Shown here: positions 52,331 through 63,300 of the stretch, piece by piece
Position numbering within the stretch: the first letter of the stretch is position 1
How the letters are laid out: every line of letters starts with the position of its first letter
NCBI GenBank assembly: GCA_025210475.1
Contig: JAOARW010000063.1
Location: 62,001 to 126,000 of the forward strand
Length of the DNA stretch: 64,000 bases
Origin: Carboxylicivirga sp.
GTDB taxonomy: Bacteria > Bacteroidota > Bacteroidia > Bacteroidales > Marinilabiliaceae
Direction: 5' to 3'
The notes under the pieces: generated by a model
The model's database searches: none
Told to the model about the DNA's origin: nothing
The model's input: the letters and a program-made list of their open reading frames with translations, nothing else
Program-made: the position numbers and the translations under genes

Positions 52331-53386
52331 TTAGCCATTTACGGTTTGATGGTTACCTGATAAAATAACTTCAAATTGTTCGATTTGAGCCGGCGATCCT
52401 AATACAAATAATTTATCAGCAGGAGTAATTTCAATGTCGGGCGAAGGATTAAATAAATACGCACCTTCGGCAGTTTTAATTCCCACAAGGTTGGCACCCG
52501 ACTTTTCTCTTAGCTTTAACTCGCGAATGGTTTTCTTGTAATTGGTCACCGCCATTTTACTGCAGTTAATTTCCATTAGCTGAACCTCATTTGATCGTTG
52601 TAGTAAAATGTATTCGATAAATTCAACCACATCAGGTTGGGTAACCAGTTTGGCCATACGCTGGCCGCCAATACGATCAGGCATAATAACATTGGTTGCA
52701 CCTGCACGACGTAGTTTTGTGTCGGACCGGAAGTCACTGGCACGACTGATTATTTTTAATGAAGGATTCATTTCAGCAGCGGTAAGCACAACAAACATAT
52801 TGTCGGCATCGTTGGGCAAGGCTGTAATTAGTGCTCTTGCCTTACGAATTTGTGCGGCATCCAATACTTCTTCGGAACTGGCATCGCCTTGAACATATAG
52901 CAATTCAGGATCTTCCAGGATTCGTGATACCACATGATCGCGTTTTTCTATTATCACGAATTTTTCTCCATGTTCGGCCAATTCCACACAAGCCTGATAG
53001 CCGTTGCGCCCAAAGCCGCAAACAATCACATGATCTTCTAATTTTACAATTTTCTTTCTCAATTGATAAGCTTTATAAGATTGATGTAAAACGCCTTCAA
53101 ATACAATTCGGGTAACCTGTGTTATCACATATCCGAATAAACCTAAGCTAAAAATAATAAGAAAAACGGTAAAAATTTTACCGGCATCAGTTAAAGGTAT
53201 GACTTCGCGAAACCCAACCGTAGCCATAGTAATAACTGTCATATAAACAGCATCTACAAAGCGATAACCTTCAATAACCATGAAGCCAACTGAGCCAACT
53301 GCAATTGTAAGAAACAACAAACCACCAGCGGTGAGCAGTGCCCTTATTGTATCATGATATACCGTATTGTTCTCTACATTTTGCAT
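52331..53386 (-). CDS. Two-helix potassium channel with RCK (TrkA-N/TrkA-C) domains
   Basis: A 351-residue Kch/MthK-type channel with helices at about 15-37 and 68-92 around a pore loop with filter TVGFRE (56-61). An RCK N-domain (HVIVCGFGRNGYQA Rossmann motif) and a TrkA-C domain follow. The last Gly of the usual TVGYG is Arg, a variant that may occur in related NAD-binding channels. The ATG at 53386 is preferred over a GTG at 53419. It overlaps the upstream DUF2851 gene by 13 bp, so the two are translationally coupled. Confidence 0.88.
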   Translation of the reverse strand: MQNVENNTVYHDTIRALLTAGGLLFLTIAVGSVGFMVIEGYRFVDAVYMTVITMATVGFREVIPLTDAGKIFTVFLIIFSLGLFGYVITQVTRIVFEGVLHQSYKAYQLRKKIVKLEDHVIVCGFGRNGYQACVELAEHGEKFVIIEKRDHVVSRILEDPELLYVQGDASSEEVLDAAQIRKARALITALPNDADNMFVVLTAAEMNPSLKIISRASDFRSDTKLRRAGATNVIMPDRIGGQRMAKLVTQPDVVEFIEYILLQRSNEVQLMEINCSKMAVTNYKKTIRELKLREKSGANLVGIKTAEGAYLFNPSPDIEITPADKLFVLGSPAQIEQFEVILSGNHQTVNG

Positions 53387-54645
53387 AAAACCTGAAATCC
53401 GATATGGCAGTTTAAACACTTTTTATGATCGCAATAGTTGTTCTTTAGGTGAATAAGTGCTTGTGCATTTGCTTCACTTTCTGATACAATACCTATTTCG
53501 GCCCATTTATCGATTGTTTTATTCTTCTCGGTGGGCTGTTGATAAAGATAGTCAATGATTTTTTCTTTTTGATCTTCCTGCTTGTGTTTTGCTGTATAAA
53601 TAAACAGATATGGAACGATGGTGTTGTAGATTATTCGATGTTGTGATTGTTTGCCAAGGATCTTTGTAGAAACTTTTTTAGATAAATGACCTAATTGATA
53701 GTGTGATAACCAATAGTCGGAGGTACTGATGATGAGTTTGTTGAATGAACTGAATTTTTCTTTTACTAAAAGTAATTGGTCAAAAGAGCCTTTGGTCAAA
53801 TAAATCAAGTGAGCTAATTGGGCAATTCGAACTGTTGGAAAATTAACGGGGCGTAAGCGTAAAAACTTCCACAGATGCTGTTCGATTGAACTTAATTGAT
53901 ATTTGGCTTTTAAAAAGTTGTATTCTTTTTGAAGTTCTAAAGTGTATTCATCTTCGTATTTTGGTGTGGTAAGAAATCCGGCCTGACCAAAGAGCAGTGC
54001 TTCCAATTGAAACAAGCTGTTGGTATGTTTTAATAGTATATTAAGTGGTGTTTGACGAGCCATCATCTCAAAGGGCAATCCGTTAATGCCAAAACCAAAG
54101 CTGCGCGATAAGAGAATAAAGAAAATCTGATCCCAATCGTTTTTAGTGCTTTTTAACAGCTCATTAATTAATTGGCTTTTGCTTTCCAGGCGTTCAATCA
54201 ATAATCTGTCGAGCCATTGATTTAATTCAAAAGAGCTTACATTTTTAATGGCGTGCTCACAAGCAATCCATTGGTCGTTAAAATACAGTTGTTGATATTT
54301 TTGGCGAATATTATCATTGATTTTTAATTCGCAAACCGGAATTTTTCTATTGTTGGAATTAAGGGTTTCTTTAGATGATTGCTTAACAACGTGAAGGATT
54401 ACGTTGTTATAAGCGGCGTCTGTGTGATGTTGGTGTTGGTACCATTCATCTGCATTTTGATGAATTTCGACATTGCCGGCCCATAATGTTCCGTCGATTT
54501 TAATTTTGGCATTGAAAAAATCCGGGCCGCCATCTGTATTTTTAATGCCTGGATGAATCACCTCAATGGTTTGTCCCTCTGAAGAAACTAACTCAGGATG
54601 ATAGATTTTGTGTTGCCAGGCATATTGTAAAAAAACTTCATTCAT
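53374..54645 (-). CDS. DUF2851 family protein
   Basis: A 423-residue cytoplasmic protein of DUF2851, common in Bacteroidota. GQTIEVIHPGIKNTDGGPDFFNAKIKIDG-like text near the N-terminus and an alpha-helical middle are its hallmark. The C-terminus has a cysteine cluster (CDHKKCLNCH, then a further Cys before the end) that may bind metal. It is followed by the K+ channel gene in overlapping frames. Function is unknown. Confidence 0.85.
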   Translation of the reverse strand: MNEVFLQYAWQHKIYHPELVSSEGQTIEVIHPGIKNTDGGPDFFNAKIKIDGTLWAGNVEIHQNADEWYQHQHHTDAAYNNVILHVVKQSSKETLNSNNRKIPVCELKINDNIRQKYQQLYFNDQWIACEHAIKNVSSFELNQWLDRLLIERLESKSQLINELLKSTKNDWDQIFFILLSRSFGFGINGLPFEMMARQTPLNILLKHTNSLFQLEALLFGQAGFLTTPKYEDEYTLELQKEYNFLKAKYQLSSIEQHLWKFLRLRPVNFPTVRIAQLAHLIYLTKGSFDQLLLVKEKFSSFNKLIISTSDYWLSHYQLGHLSKKVSTKILGKQSQHRIIYNTIVPYLFIYTAKHKQEDQKEKIIDYLYQQPTEKNKTIDKWAEIGIVSESEANAQALIHLKNNYCDHKKCLNCHIGFQVLCKM

Positions 54646-54715
54646 AGAGGTTTGGATTTATCTATGAATGTACTTTTTATTATTAAAATAATCAAACAGC
54701 CTAACATTATGGCAT

Positions 54716-54744
54716 TAAAAAACCCGAAGTAGTAACTCCGGGTT
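54716..54744 (-). terminator. Terminator after pyrF
   Basis: AACCCGGAGTT pairs with ACTTCGGGTT, followed by a T run on the minus strand. Confidence 0.85.
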
Positions 54745-54766
54745 AAAAGTTTTTTCGTATCTATAA

Positions 54767-55594
54767 TTAAATCAAACCATGTTGGCTTAAAAGTTTTTCC
54801 ATTTCTTTTTGCACTTCAATGGCATTTTCACGTGCCTTTGTAGCAAAATCTTCGGCATCGCTGGCGTAAATAATACCACGACTTGAATTAACCAATAAAC
54901 CACATTTGCTGTTAATACCATTTTTCGCCACTTCCTCAAGGCTGCCTCCCTGAGCACCTACACCTGGCACCAATAAGAAATGATTTGGAATAATCTTGCG
55001 AATGTCAGCCAGCATTTCGGCTTTGGTGGCTCCAACAACATACATCAGGTTTTCTTCAGTACCCCATTCTGCACTTGTTTTAATCACCTTTTCGTAAAGT
55101 TTTTCATCATTTTCTTCCATAAACTGGAAGTCGAATGCACCTTTGTTGGAAGTAAGTGCCAATAGAATTACCCATTTATCCACATGTGTTAAGAATGGCT
55201 TAACAGAATCTTCGCCCATATATGGAGCCACTGTTACCGAGTCAAATTCCATGTGATCGAAAAAGGCTTTGGCATACATGGCGGATGTATTACCAATGTC
55301 ACCACGCTTGGCATCTGCAATGATGAAAATATCAGGGTGTTTGTATTTGATGTAGTTAACCGTTTTCTCTAATGAGTTCCAGCCATTAACTCCCAGGCTT
55401 TCGTAAAAAGCCAGATTGGGCTTATAGGCTACAGCCACATCGTGTGTTGCATCAACAATCTGCTTGTTGAAAGCAAAAATTGGATCAGTTGTATCTAATA
55501 AGTGACGTGGAATTTTATTGATGTCGGTATCTAACCCTACACATAAAAAACTCTTCTTCTTTTTAATGTTTTCAAAAAGCTCTTGTGATGTCAT
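54767..55594 (-). CDS. pyrF: Orotidine-5'-phosphate decarboxylase
   Basis: A 275-residue enzyme that converts OMP to UMP, the last step of de novo pyrimidine synthesis. It belongs to the longer OMPDC type: [10 protein letters not shown] near the start, [11 protein letters not shown] and [18 protein letters not shown] with the catalytic Lys/Asp. The last third has VPGVGAQGG. It follows purM and prfA on the same strand. The leader between prfA and pyrF contains mutually exclusive pairings. Confidence 0.95.
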   Translation of the reverse strand: MTSQELFENIKKKKSFLCVGLDTDINKIPRHLLDTTDPIFAFNKQIVDATHDVAVAYKPNLAFYESLGVNGWNSLEKTVNYIKYKHPDIFIIADAKRGDIGNTSAMYAKAFFDHMEFDSVTVAPYMGEDSVKPFLTHVDKWVILLALTSNKGAFDFQFMEENDEKLYEKVIKTSAEWGTEENLMYVVGATKAEMLADIRKIIPNHFLLVPGVGAQGGSLEEVAKNGINSKCGLLVNSSRGIIYASDAEDFATKARENAIEVQKEMEKLLSQHGLI

Positions 55595-55608
55595 ATTATA
55601 TGGCTTAT

Positions 55609-55684
55609 GGCTAACAGCTTATGGCTGGCAGCAATTTAATAGTAAGATTAATTTAAAAGCTATCAACTGTTAGCCGATAGCTTT
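55609..55684 (-). promoter_or_regulatory. Possible pseudoknot/attenuator in the prfA-pyrF leader
   Basis: Read on the minus strand, AAAGCTATC and GATAGCTTT (55684-55676 and 55664-55656) form a perfect 9-bp hairpin followed by TTTTAAATT. Its loop contains GGCTAACAG, which is perfectly complementary to CTGTTAGCC at 55617-55609, about 14 nt before the pyrF ATG. The loop-to-downstream pairing would fold a pseudoknot over the leader. Short GCTNNTRGC-like repeats around it could also explain the complementarity. Confidence 0.4.
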
Positions 55685-55692
55685 AAGCTCGT

Positions 55693-56778
55693 TTACATTT
55701 CACTTGCTTTCAAGCGCTCAGCATTTTCCTCAACAATTAGTTTGTCGATAATCTGCTGAATATCACCATCCATAATCGCTGGTAAATTATACAATGTCAG
55801 GTTAATTCGGTGATCGGTTACGCGTCCTTGTGGATAGTTGTAAGTTCGTATTTTTGCCGAACGGTCACCCGATGATACCATTGTTTTACGCTGTGAAGAA
55901 ATTTCATCCAGATACTTTTGATATTCGAGGTTGTAAAGACGCGTACGCAATTCAGCCATCGCCTTGTCTAAGTTTTTCAACTGTGATTTCTGATCCTGAC
56001 AAGTAACTACAATGCCCGAAGGAATATGTGTTAGACGGATAGCAGAATAAGTTGTGTTCACCGACTGTCCACCAGGTCCGGATGCACAATAGGTGTCTTT
56101 GCGAATGTCTTCAGTTTTTAATTCAATATCGAACTCTTCGGCTTCAGGTAAAACAGCAACTGTAGCAGCAGATGTGTGAACTCGCCCTTGTGTTTCAGTT
56201 TGTGGTACTCGCTGTACGCGGTGAACACCTGATTCGTACTTTAAAATGCCATAAACACCTGTGCCGGTTACGTTCATCACTACTTCCTTAAAACCACCGG
56301 AGGTACCTTCGTTACTGTTGGTGATTTCAACTCGCCAGCCCTTATCCTGACAATATTTCGTGTATAAACGTGCTAACTCGCCGGCAAAAATACTAGCTTC
56401 ATCACCACCTGTACCAGCGCGGATTTCCAGCACTGCATTTTTGCTATCTTGCGGATCCGCCGGAATAAGAAGAACTTTAATTTCTTCTTCCATAACTGGT
56501 AGCTTAGCTTCCAGTTCGTCCAATTCCATTTTCGCCATCTCTTTCATCTCCGGATCTGTCTCTTCTTTGAGCATTTCCTTTGTTGACTCGATGTTTTTCA
56601 GTGTATTTTCAAACTCATTACGAACCTCCACAACTTTTTCCAGTTCAGAGTACTCTTTGTTGAGCTTTACATATCTTTTGGTGTCAGCAATTACTTCCGG
56701 ATTGGTAATCTGTTCAGATACTTCCAGAAACCGCAAGCGAAGACCTTCCAGTTTTTCTAATAAATCGTGTTGTGCCAT
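55693..56778 (-). CDS. prfA: Peptide chain release factor 1
   Basis: A 361-residue RF1 that terminates translation at UAA and UAG. GGQ is in CASGPGGQSVNTTYSA (the hydrolysis motif), and the N-terminal coiled coil (residues 1-100) and domain 2/4 layout are normal. The PxT-type codon-recognition loop is near RVPQTETQGR. Its start is 74 bp after the purM stop, so it is probably co-transcribed. Confidence 0.95.
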   Translation of the reverse strand: MAQHDLLEKLEGLRLRFLEVSEQITNPEVIADTKRYVKLNKEYSELEKVVEVRNEFENTLKNIESTKEMLKEETDPEMKEMAKMELDELEAKLPVMEEEIKVLLIPADPQDSKNAVLEIRAGTGGDEASIFAGELARLYTKYCQDKGWRVEITNSNEGTSGGFKEVVMNVTGTGVYGILKYESGVHRVQRVPQTETQGRVHTSAATVAVLPEAEEFDIELKTEDIRKDTYCASGPGGQSVNTTYSAIRLTHIPSGIVVTCQDQKSQLKNLDKAMAELRTRLYNLEYQKYLDEISSQRKTMVSSGDRSAKIRTYNYPQGRVTDHRINLTLYNLPAIMDGDIQQIIDKLIVEENAERLKASEM

Positions 56779-56852
56779 ATCTTACTTCTTGACAATCATT
56801 AAACAATAAAGAGAGTATCAAGCTCTCCCAAATAAATAGTCATGCAAGATGA

Positions 56853-58022
56853 CTAGTACTCAAAAGTACCAAATTCACTTTCGATGGTCAGTTTTTTACC
56901 ATTGTGAGCCTCCACGCGTCCAACAATTTGAGCGTCGATATTAAATGATTTGGCAATTTCAATGATTTTGTCTGCTTTATCAGGAGACAAATATATTTCG
57001 TAACGGTGCCCCATATTAAATACCTTGTACATCTCTTTCCAATCAGTTCCTGATTCTTCATGGATGGTTTTGAACAAAGGAGGGACATCGAACATGTTAT
57101 CTTTAATTACATGAACATTGTCGACAAAATGTAATACTTTGGTTTGAGCACCACCTGAGCAGTGTACCATTCCATGTATGTCGCTTCGCATTTCGTCCAA
57201 CACTCTTTTTACAACAGGTGCATAGGTTCTTGTTGGTGATAAAACTAATTTACCGGCGTCCACAGGGGCATCTTTAACACTATCTGTCAGTTTGTAGTTT
57301 CCAGAGTATACCAGTTCGGTAGGGACAGAGCCATCAAAACTTTCAGGGTACTTCTCAGCAAGATATTTGGCAAATACATCGTGACGGGCAGAGGTTAAAC
57401 CATTACTTCCCATTCCCCCATTATATTCATTTTCGTATGTTGCCTGTCCTGATGAAGATAACCCAACAATTACATCGCCTGGTTGTATCGTATGATTTGA
57501 AACAACGTCATCTCGTTTCATTCGGCAAGTAACTGTACTGTCAACAATTATTGTTTTTACTAAATCGCCAACATCGGCAGTTTCACCACCTGTTGGGTAA
57601 ATGCTGATACCCATCTCACGTAGTTCAGCTAATAATTCGTCTGTACCATTAATAATTGCAGAAATGACTTCACCTGGAATAAGGTTTTTATTTCGGCCGA
57701 TGGTTGACGAAACAAGGATGTTTTCCGTTGCACCCACACATAACAAGTCATCAACATTCATGATGATGGCATCTTGTGCGATGCCTTTCCACACTGATAA
57801 ATCACCAGTTTCTTTCCAATATAAATAGGCCAAAGATGATTTTGTGCCCGCTCCATCGGCGTGCATGATGTTACAATAATCATCATCGCCACCTAGAATG
57901 TCTGGAACAATCTTACAAAAAGCCTGTGGAAAAATACCTTTATCGATGTTTTTAATGGCGTTGTGAACGTCTTCTTTTGAAGCTGAAACGCCGCGCAGGT
58001 TGTATCTCGAATCTGAGCTCAC
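56853..58022 (-). CDS. purM: Phosphoribosylformylglycinamidine cyclo-ligase (AIR synthase)
   Basis: A 389-residue purine enzyme that forms AIR from FGAM and ATP. GAGTKSSLAYLYW and IYPTGGETADVGD are standard blocks. The protein is longer than the 345 residues of E. coli PurM and of the Bacteroidota type. The start is GTG at 58022 (the preceding ATG-free region has no alternative). A promoter lies upstream and prfA-pyrF downstream. Confidence 0.93.
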   Translation of the reverse strand: MSSDSRYNLRGVSASKEDVHNAIKNIDKGIFPQAFCKIVPDILGGDDDYCNIMHADGAGTKSSLAYLYWKETGDLSVWKGIAQDAIIMNVDDLLCVGATENILVSSTIGRNKNLIPGEVISAIINGTDELLAELREMGISIYPTGGETADVGDLVKTIIVDSTVTCRMKRDDVVSNHTIQPGDVIVGLSSSGQATYENEYNGGMGSNGLTSARHDVFAKYLAEKYPESFDGSVPTELVYSGNYKLTDSVKDAPVDAGKLVLSPTRTYAPVVKRVLDEMRSDIHGMVHCSGGAQTKVLHFVDNVHVIKDNMFDVPPLFKTIHEESGTDWKEMYKVFNMGHRYEIYLSPDKADKIIEIAKSFNIDAQIVGRVEAHNGKKLTIESEFGTFEY

Positions 58023-58461
58023 AAGTATAAATTTATCAGTTTTTTACCCTAATTTGGAGTGCAAAAATAGTACAATCTTTCGGCATCATCAAAAAAAGAC
58101 CAGATCAGTTGATGTTCATTATTCAACTTGCTGATGAATTATTGTTGATCTCGAAAAATACATTGTAAATATGTGTGTTAAGGTGCAGTGATAGAGTGTT
58201 GTAGGGTGTATTGTTGAGTGTGATCTGATAATTAGCTGAACATTAAATTAAAGTAGGTGTTTAGGGTTCAGTATAGTGTACAGGTGTTCTAAATCGTCTA
58301 ATCTCGACTGCTTTGTTTGTAGATTTTCGTTAAAAACTATTCCTTTAAATGTTAAAATTGCTTAAATTGCATTTGGTTAAGCGAATGATTCTTGCATTAG
58401 TGAGAGATGAGGAATCAGATTTAGTATTGAGGTTTTGTGAGTCTTAATTAGGGGAAAAAGG
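58023..58461. other. 439-bp divergent intergenic region between purM and the ECF sigma gene
   Basis: It holds the purM promoter (58062-58093). The rest, including the region just upstream of the sigma gene, is AT-rich and shows no ORF or obvious operator. Confidence 0.55.
58062..58093 (-). promoter_or_regulatory. Promoter of purM-prfA-pyrF
   Basis: On the minus strand a TTTG -33 element (58093-58090) and a TATTTTTG -7 box (58069-58062) are 20 bp apart, a good Bacteroidota promoter. Confidence 0.65.
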
Positions 58462-59049
58462 GTGAAAAGAAAATCGAAAAATAAAGGTTCAGAAGTATTA
58501 TTAAATGATACTCAAGGTGAATTTTTTAAAGATTTATACTTTAAATACCATGGTCGATTAGTATTGTATGCTAATAAATATCTCCATGATATTGATTTAG
58601 CAAAAGATATTGTTCAGGAATCATTTTTAGCTCTGTGGGGAAATAATACCAAGCAGGTTATTGTTGAACATCCCAAAGCCTACTTATTTCAGAGTGTGCG
58701 AAATAAAGCCTTAAATCATATCAGATCTAGTAAAAGGGAGCTCGTTGGTGACGACGCCGTTGATGAAGTGCTAAATTACTATGAGTTAAAATCATTATCT
58801 AATAATGAAACACCTTTTAAAAGTTTGCTTGAAGTTGAGTTGGAGGAACAATATTCATTAGCAAAGAAAAAGTTGCCTAAAGGTTGTTTGCAGGTATTTG
58901 AAATGAGTCGAAGTGAAGGATTAAAAAATATAGAAATTGCAGAACGATTAGGCGTTTCGATAAAGACCGTCGAGAAGCACATATCAAAAGCCTTATTAAT
59001 CTTCAGAAAAGAACTATTGCCATACTTATCCTTATTGTTTTTTGTTTAA
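58462..59049 (+). CDS. ECF sigma factor (FecI-like, Bacteroides expansion type)
   Basis: A 195-residue sigma factor. Region 2 is FKDLYFKYHGRLVLYANKYL followed by DIVQESFLALW. Region 4 is LPKGCLQVFEMSRSEGL followed by NIEIAERLGVSIKTVEKHISKAL. The start is GTG, preceded by a purine-rich AGGGGAAAAAGG. A downstream ATG would delete region 2. It heads the sigma-FecR-SusC trans-envelope signalling unit, so SusC substrate binding would release this sigma factor. Confidence 0.93.
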   Translation: MKRKSKNKGSEVLLNDTQGEFFKDLYFKYHGRLVLYANKYLHDIDLAKDIVQESFLALWGNNTKQVIVEHPKAYLFQSVRNKALNHIRSSKRELVGDDAVDEVLNYYELKSLSNNETPFKSLLEVELEEQYSLAKKKLPKGCLQVFEMSRSEGLKNIEIAERLGVSIKTVEKHISKALLIFRKELLPYLSLLFFV

Positions 59050-59220
59050 AGTTTTAGCCTTGGCTGGATGAAAAGTTAGTGACACATTAAATATTACTGT
59101 GTTCTATATTCTTGAATGTGAGCGAAATGGCGATTATTCTTAAAAAAATGTAAAAAAACATTAAAAACGAGGTAGGGTAATAATCCTTTTTTGTGTCTCA
59201 GCAATGAATAACGATTATCA

Positions 59221-60225
59221 ATGGAACTAACTGAAATTACAAATCAAATAATTAAATACCTTGAAGGTAAGTTGCCAAAAGATGAGCAGCTTCAATTGGT
59301 TCAGTGGGTTAAAGAAAGTGAATCCAATGCACGTTTGTATGCCGAAACTAAAGATGCCTGGGAAGCCAATTATATTGATGCAAGTAAGTTTGCGAATACC
59401 AAAAATGAATGGACCAAGTTTCAGTTCCAGATTAAAAATGTATCAGCTGATTTAAACCTTCGATTAAAGAAACGATTGAGGATTTGGCAATCGGCAGCTG
59501 CTATTTTGGTTTTAATGCTTTTGGGCTACGGTGCATTTTTAAGCTTTAATCCTATAGAGGAGGAAGGCGAAGCATTAATGGTACAGACCATTGTGCCAAG
59601 TGGTGAGAAAAGCCAGATTGTATTGCCAGATGGAACCAGGATATGGGTTAATTCAGCTTCAGTTTTAAGTTATGCTACAGATTTTGGGAAGAATAATCGT
59701 GAAGTAAAAATTGATGGTGAAGCTTTTTTCGAAGTTGCACATAATCCGGATATGCCTTTTAGAGTATTTACTAAAGATTGTGAGGTCAAAGTATTAGGAA
59801 CGAAGTTTAATGTTCGATCTTATAGTTCTGGCGATCAAACAGAAACTGCGTTATTAGAAGGTAAGGTTGAGGTTACACTTTTAAGTGGAAAACAAGTGGG
59901 ATTAAGTCCGGGAGAATTGGCAATGGCCAATAACGATAGAAATGAATTAAAAGTTATTCAAAAGAGTGTAAGAAACAGTATTTGTTGGAAAGATAACGTA
60001 TTGAGATTTGATAATACGCCATTATCAGAAGTGATTGAGAAACTTGGTCACTGGTATGGAATTAATCTTCATTTATCGAACATAAATAATTTAGAAGAAA
60101 AGCGATTTACATTTACTGTTAAGACAGAATCATTAAGTGAATTACTTAATATAATAAAGTTAGTACAACCCATGAGATATCAAATCAAGGGAGAAGATGT
60201 GTATATAGAGATAATAAATAAATGA
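59221..60225 (+). CDS. FecR-family anti-sigma factor
   Basis: A 334-residue anti-sigma regulator. A cytoplasmic helical segment (1-85) precedes one membrane helix (about 89-109). The periplasmic FecR domain (about 122-220, with VVPSGEKSQIVLPDGTRIWVNSASVLSY-type text) leads to a C-terminal DUF4974 region (about 265-333). The signal passes from the receptor STN domain through FecR to the sigma factor encoded upstream. Confidence 0.93.
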   Translation: MELTEITNQIIKYLEGKLPKDEQLQLVQWVKESESNARLYAETKDAWEANYIDASKFANTKNEWTKFQFQIKNVSADLNLRLKKRLRIWQSAAAILVLMLLGYGAFLSFNPIEEEGEALMVQTIVPSGEKSQIVLPDGTRIWVNSASVLSYATDFGKNNREVKIDGEAFFEVAHNPDMPFRVFTKDCEVKVLGTKFNVRSYSSGDQTETALLEGKVEVTLLSGKQVGLSPGELAMANNDRNELKVIQKSVRNSICWKDNVLRFDNTPLSEVIEKLGHWYGINLHLSNINNLEEKRFTFTVKTESLSELLNIIKLVQPMRYQIKGEDVYIEIINK

Positions 60226-60265
60226 TATGCCTATGTAAAATAATAGCTATGAGATGAAAAAGAAA

Positions 60266-60291
60266 CAGGAACATGCGCCAACATGCTCCTG
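60266..60291. promoter_or_regulatory. Hairpin in the FecR-SusC gap
   Basis: AGGAACATG and CATGCTCCT form a hairpin 60 bp before the SusC start. It is followed by A rather than T on the plus strand, so it is not a standard terminator. It may modulate mRNA stability or read-through. Confidence 0.4.
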
Positions 60292-60351
60292 ATTAAAAAA
60301 ACTAAACATCCAATTAGCAGTTGGATATTTATTAACCTTCATTACAAAATT

Positions 60352-63300
60352 ATGAAAAAAAATGCAGAAACAATCTGTGTAAGGAGATGGTATTCTTCTT
60401 ACATTAAAACCATAAGGTTTATGAAACTACTGTCATTGTTAGTATTAGTAGGAACACTGCAGGTTTCAGCAAGTGTATACTCGCAAAACACAAAAGTGAA
60501 TTTGCACCTTAAAAACGCGACTTTAAAACAGGTTTTAGAAGAAATTGAAAAGCAAACCGACGTAACTTTTATTTATAGCGATAGCAATATCGACGTAAGT
60601 AAGGCGGTTACAGTTGATGCAAGTAATAAGGATCTTGATCGTTTGTTAAATGATTTATTTAATAATGATCAGGTCAGGTATTCCATGATTGAGAAGCATG
60701 TTGTTTTATCTGCAGTTGTTGCTGATGAGAATTCAACAATGCAACAAACCATTAAAATTACCGGTAAGGTGGTCGACAATAATGGAGATCCACTTCCGGG
60801 AGTTAATGTTTATGAAAAAACAAATCCTCAACATGGTGTAATTACAGGTATTGACGGTACTTATTCAATTGAGGTAGATTCACCAGAAGATGTACTTATC
60901 TTTTCATTTATTGGTTTCGACGATCAGGAAGTTACCGTAGGTGGAACACGCCAGATCAACGTTACCTTAATGGAGGAGACAACAGGTTTGGATGAAGTTG
61001 TTGTAACAGCCCTTGGTATTAAGCGTGAGGTTAAGAAACTGGGTTTCGCTATGACCGATGTTGAAGGTGATGAGATTTCATCAGTAAACACAGTTACAGC
61101 AGTAGACGCCTTGAAAGGTAAAGCAGCTGGTCTATCAATCGGACAGTCGGATGGTGGATTATTTGGTAACCAAAAGATTCAGATTCGTGGTGTTTCAGTG
61201 ATGAACTCTAATAATAACAACCCAATTTTTGTAATTGACGGAGTAATTGTTGAGAATACTGTTTCTACTGCACATGCCGATTGGGCTGGTAGTTCAAATG
61301 ACTTCGGTAACATTCTTAAAAACCTTAACCCTGATGATTTTGAATCAGTATCGGTTTTGAAAGGTGCTGCGGCAACTGCACTTTATGGTTCACGTGGTAT
61401 TAACGGTGCGATTGTTATTAAAACTAAAGATGGTTCAGGACAAAAAGGTATTGGTGTTCGTGTAACACAATCGTTTGGTATTGATCATGTATACAACCAG
61501 CCTGATATTCAGTATGAATATGGTCCTGGTGCTTTGGCAGGATATACTGGTTATGGTGAAAAAGATGAAAATGGTGATTACTATCGCTTTTCAACTAACC
61601 AATTCTACACAAATGAAGACGGTGTGCCAACAAAACAAGGTCATCCTTGGGAATGGGCAGGTTATGGTCCTAAATATGATGGACGTCAGATTGTTGATTA
61701 TGATGGAACAATGACAACTTATAGTCCATCTAAAGATAACATGCTGAATGCTTATGATACAGGTTATAACTCAAATACATCAATTGCATTGAGTGGAGGT
61801 AATGATAAAGGTACATTCTACTTATCTGATTCATATCAGAAGCGTACAGGTATTTTCCCTTCTAATGAGTTTACAAGAAATGCATTACAGTTTTCAGGAT
61901 CATATCAGTTAGCTAAATGGTTAAAGGCTGATGCTTCTATTTCATTTACGACTTCTGTACCAAAGAATCCTCGTAACGATATTGGTGGACGATTTGTACT
62001 TGGAGACTGGATTAACTGGTACGATACAAACAAATGGAAGAAGCGTGAAGTTTACCAGGCACCTCATGGTGGTACACCAAGTAGTGCTTATGGAGATGAT
62101 TTTGCACGTGTTCCTGGTAATAATGTATGGTTTGCATACAACTTGAACGAAAGTAAAAGAACAGAGCAGGTTACTCGTCCGATTGTACGTTTAACAGCTG
62201 ACTTAACAAATTGGTTATCTGTTACTGCAGAAGGTAATATGAACCACTATTCAATAGCTTATGAGCAAAAAGATTTAGGTCAGGGTTATGCTAACGAAGG
62301 TGGCTATTACGAAATTAACCATACAGTTGATGTAAGTCGTACTGGTAAGATTAACTTTAACATTAATCGTAAGATCACAGATGAAATTACTACTAACATT
62401 ATTTTAGGTGGTGAAATGTGGGATCAGGAAAAATCATTCTCACAAGTTCGCACAGATGGTGGTTTGATTGTTCCCGGACAATTCTTTATGGGTAATTCTA
62501 AAAAGACTTTACGTTCATCTGCAAGAGTTTATGGAACAAAACAAATTAACTCCTTATATTTCTTGGCTAACTTCGGTTGGAGAGATCAATTATATTTAGA
62601 TATCACAGGACGTAATGACTGGTCGTCAGCATTAGTATATACTGATGGAAGCGGAAATAATTCTTACTTCTATCCATCTGTTAGTACTTCATGGATTTTC
62701 AGTGAAACTTTCAACTTGCCTTCATGGGTGTCTTTCGGTAAATTGCGTTTATCATGGGCTCAAGTTGGTAACGATACGGCTCCATATTATATTAATACTG
62801 GTTATAGCATCGAAAACTACGAACTTGATAGCGGTAATATTTATGCTAACCGTATGCCGGATAGAATTGTAGATCCTAACATTAAGCCAGAGCGTAAGAA
62901 TTCTATCGAAGCAGGTTTTGATGTGCGCTTCTTTAATAATCGTTTAGGACTTGATTTTGCCTGGTACGATGAAAAGATTACTGAGCAGATTGGTCAGGTA
63001 CCACTTCCAGGAGAGAGTGGATTAAGTGGAGGTTTAATTACCAATGTTGGAACATTAACTAATGAAGGTATTGAATTATCAGTTGATGGTACACCTATCA
63101 AGACACATGATTTTAAGTGGAAGACGACGTTTAATTATTGGAATAATACAACAACTGTAACTGATTTGCATGAGAGTTATGGTGAGTATCGTACTTTAGA
63201 TGGATATGTTAATTATGGTAACTATCGTATCGGTTCTGTAGCGTACGACGGTGGTGAATATGGAGTATTGATGAGTGATACTAAGCCATTGGAATGGAAT

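Noticed and set aside
60266..60291. Rho-independent terminator between FecR and SusC
   Set aside because: The hairpin is followed by A, not T, on the coding strand.
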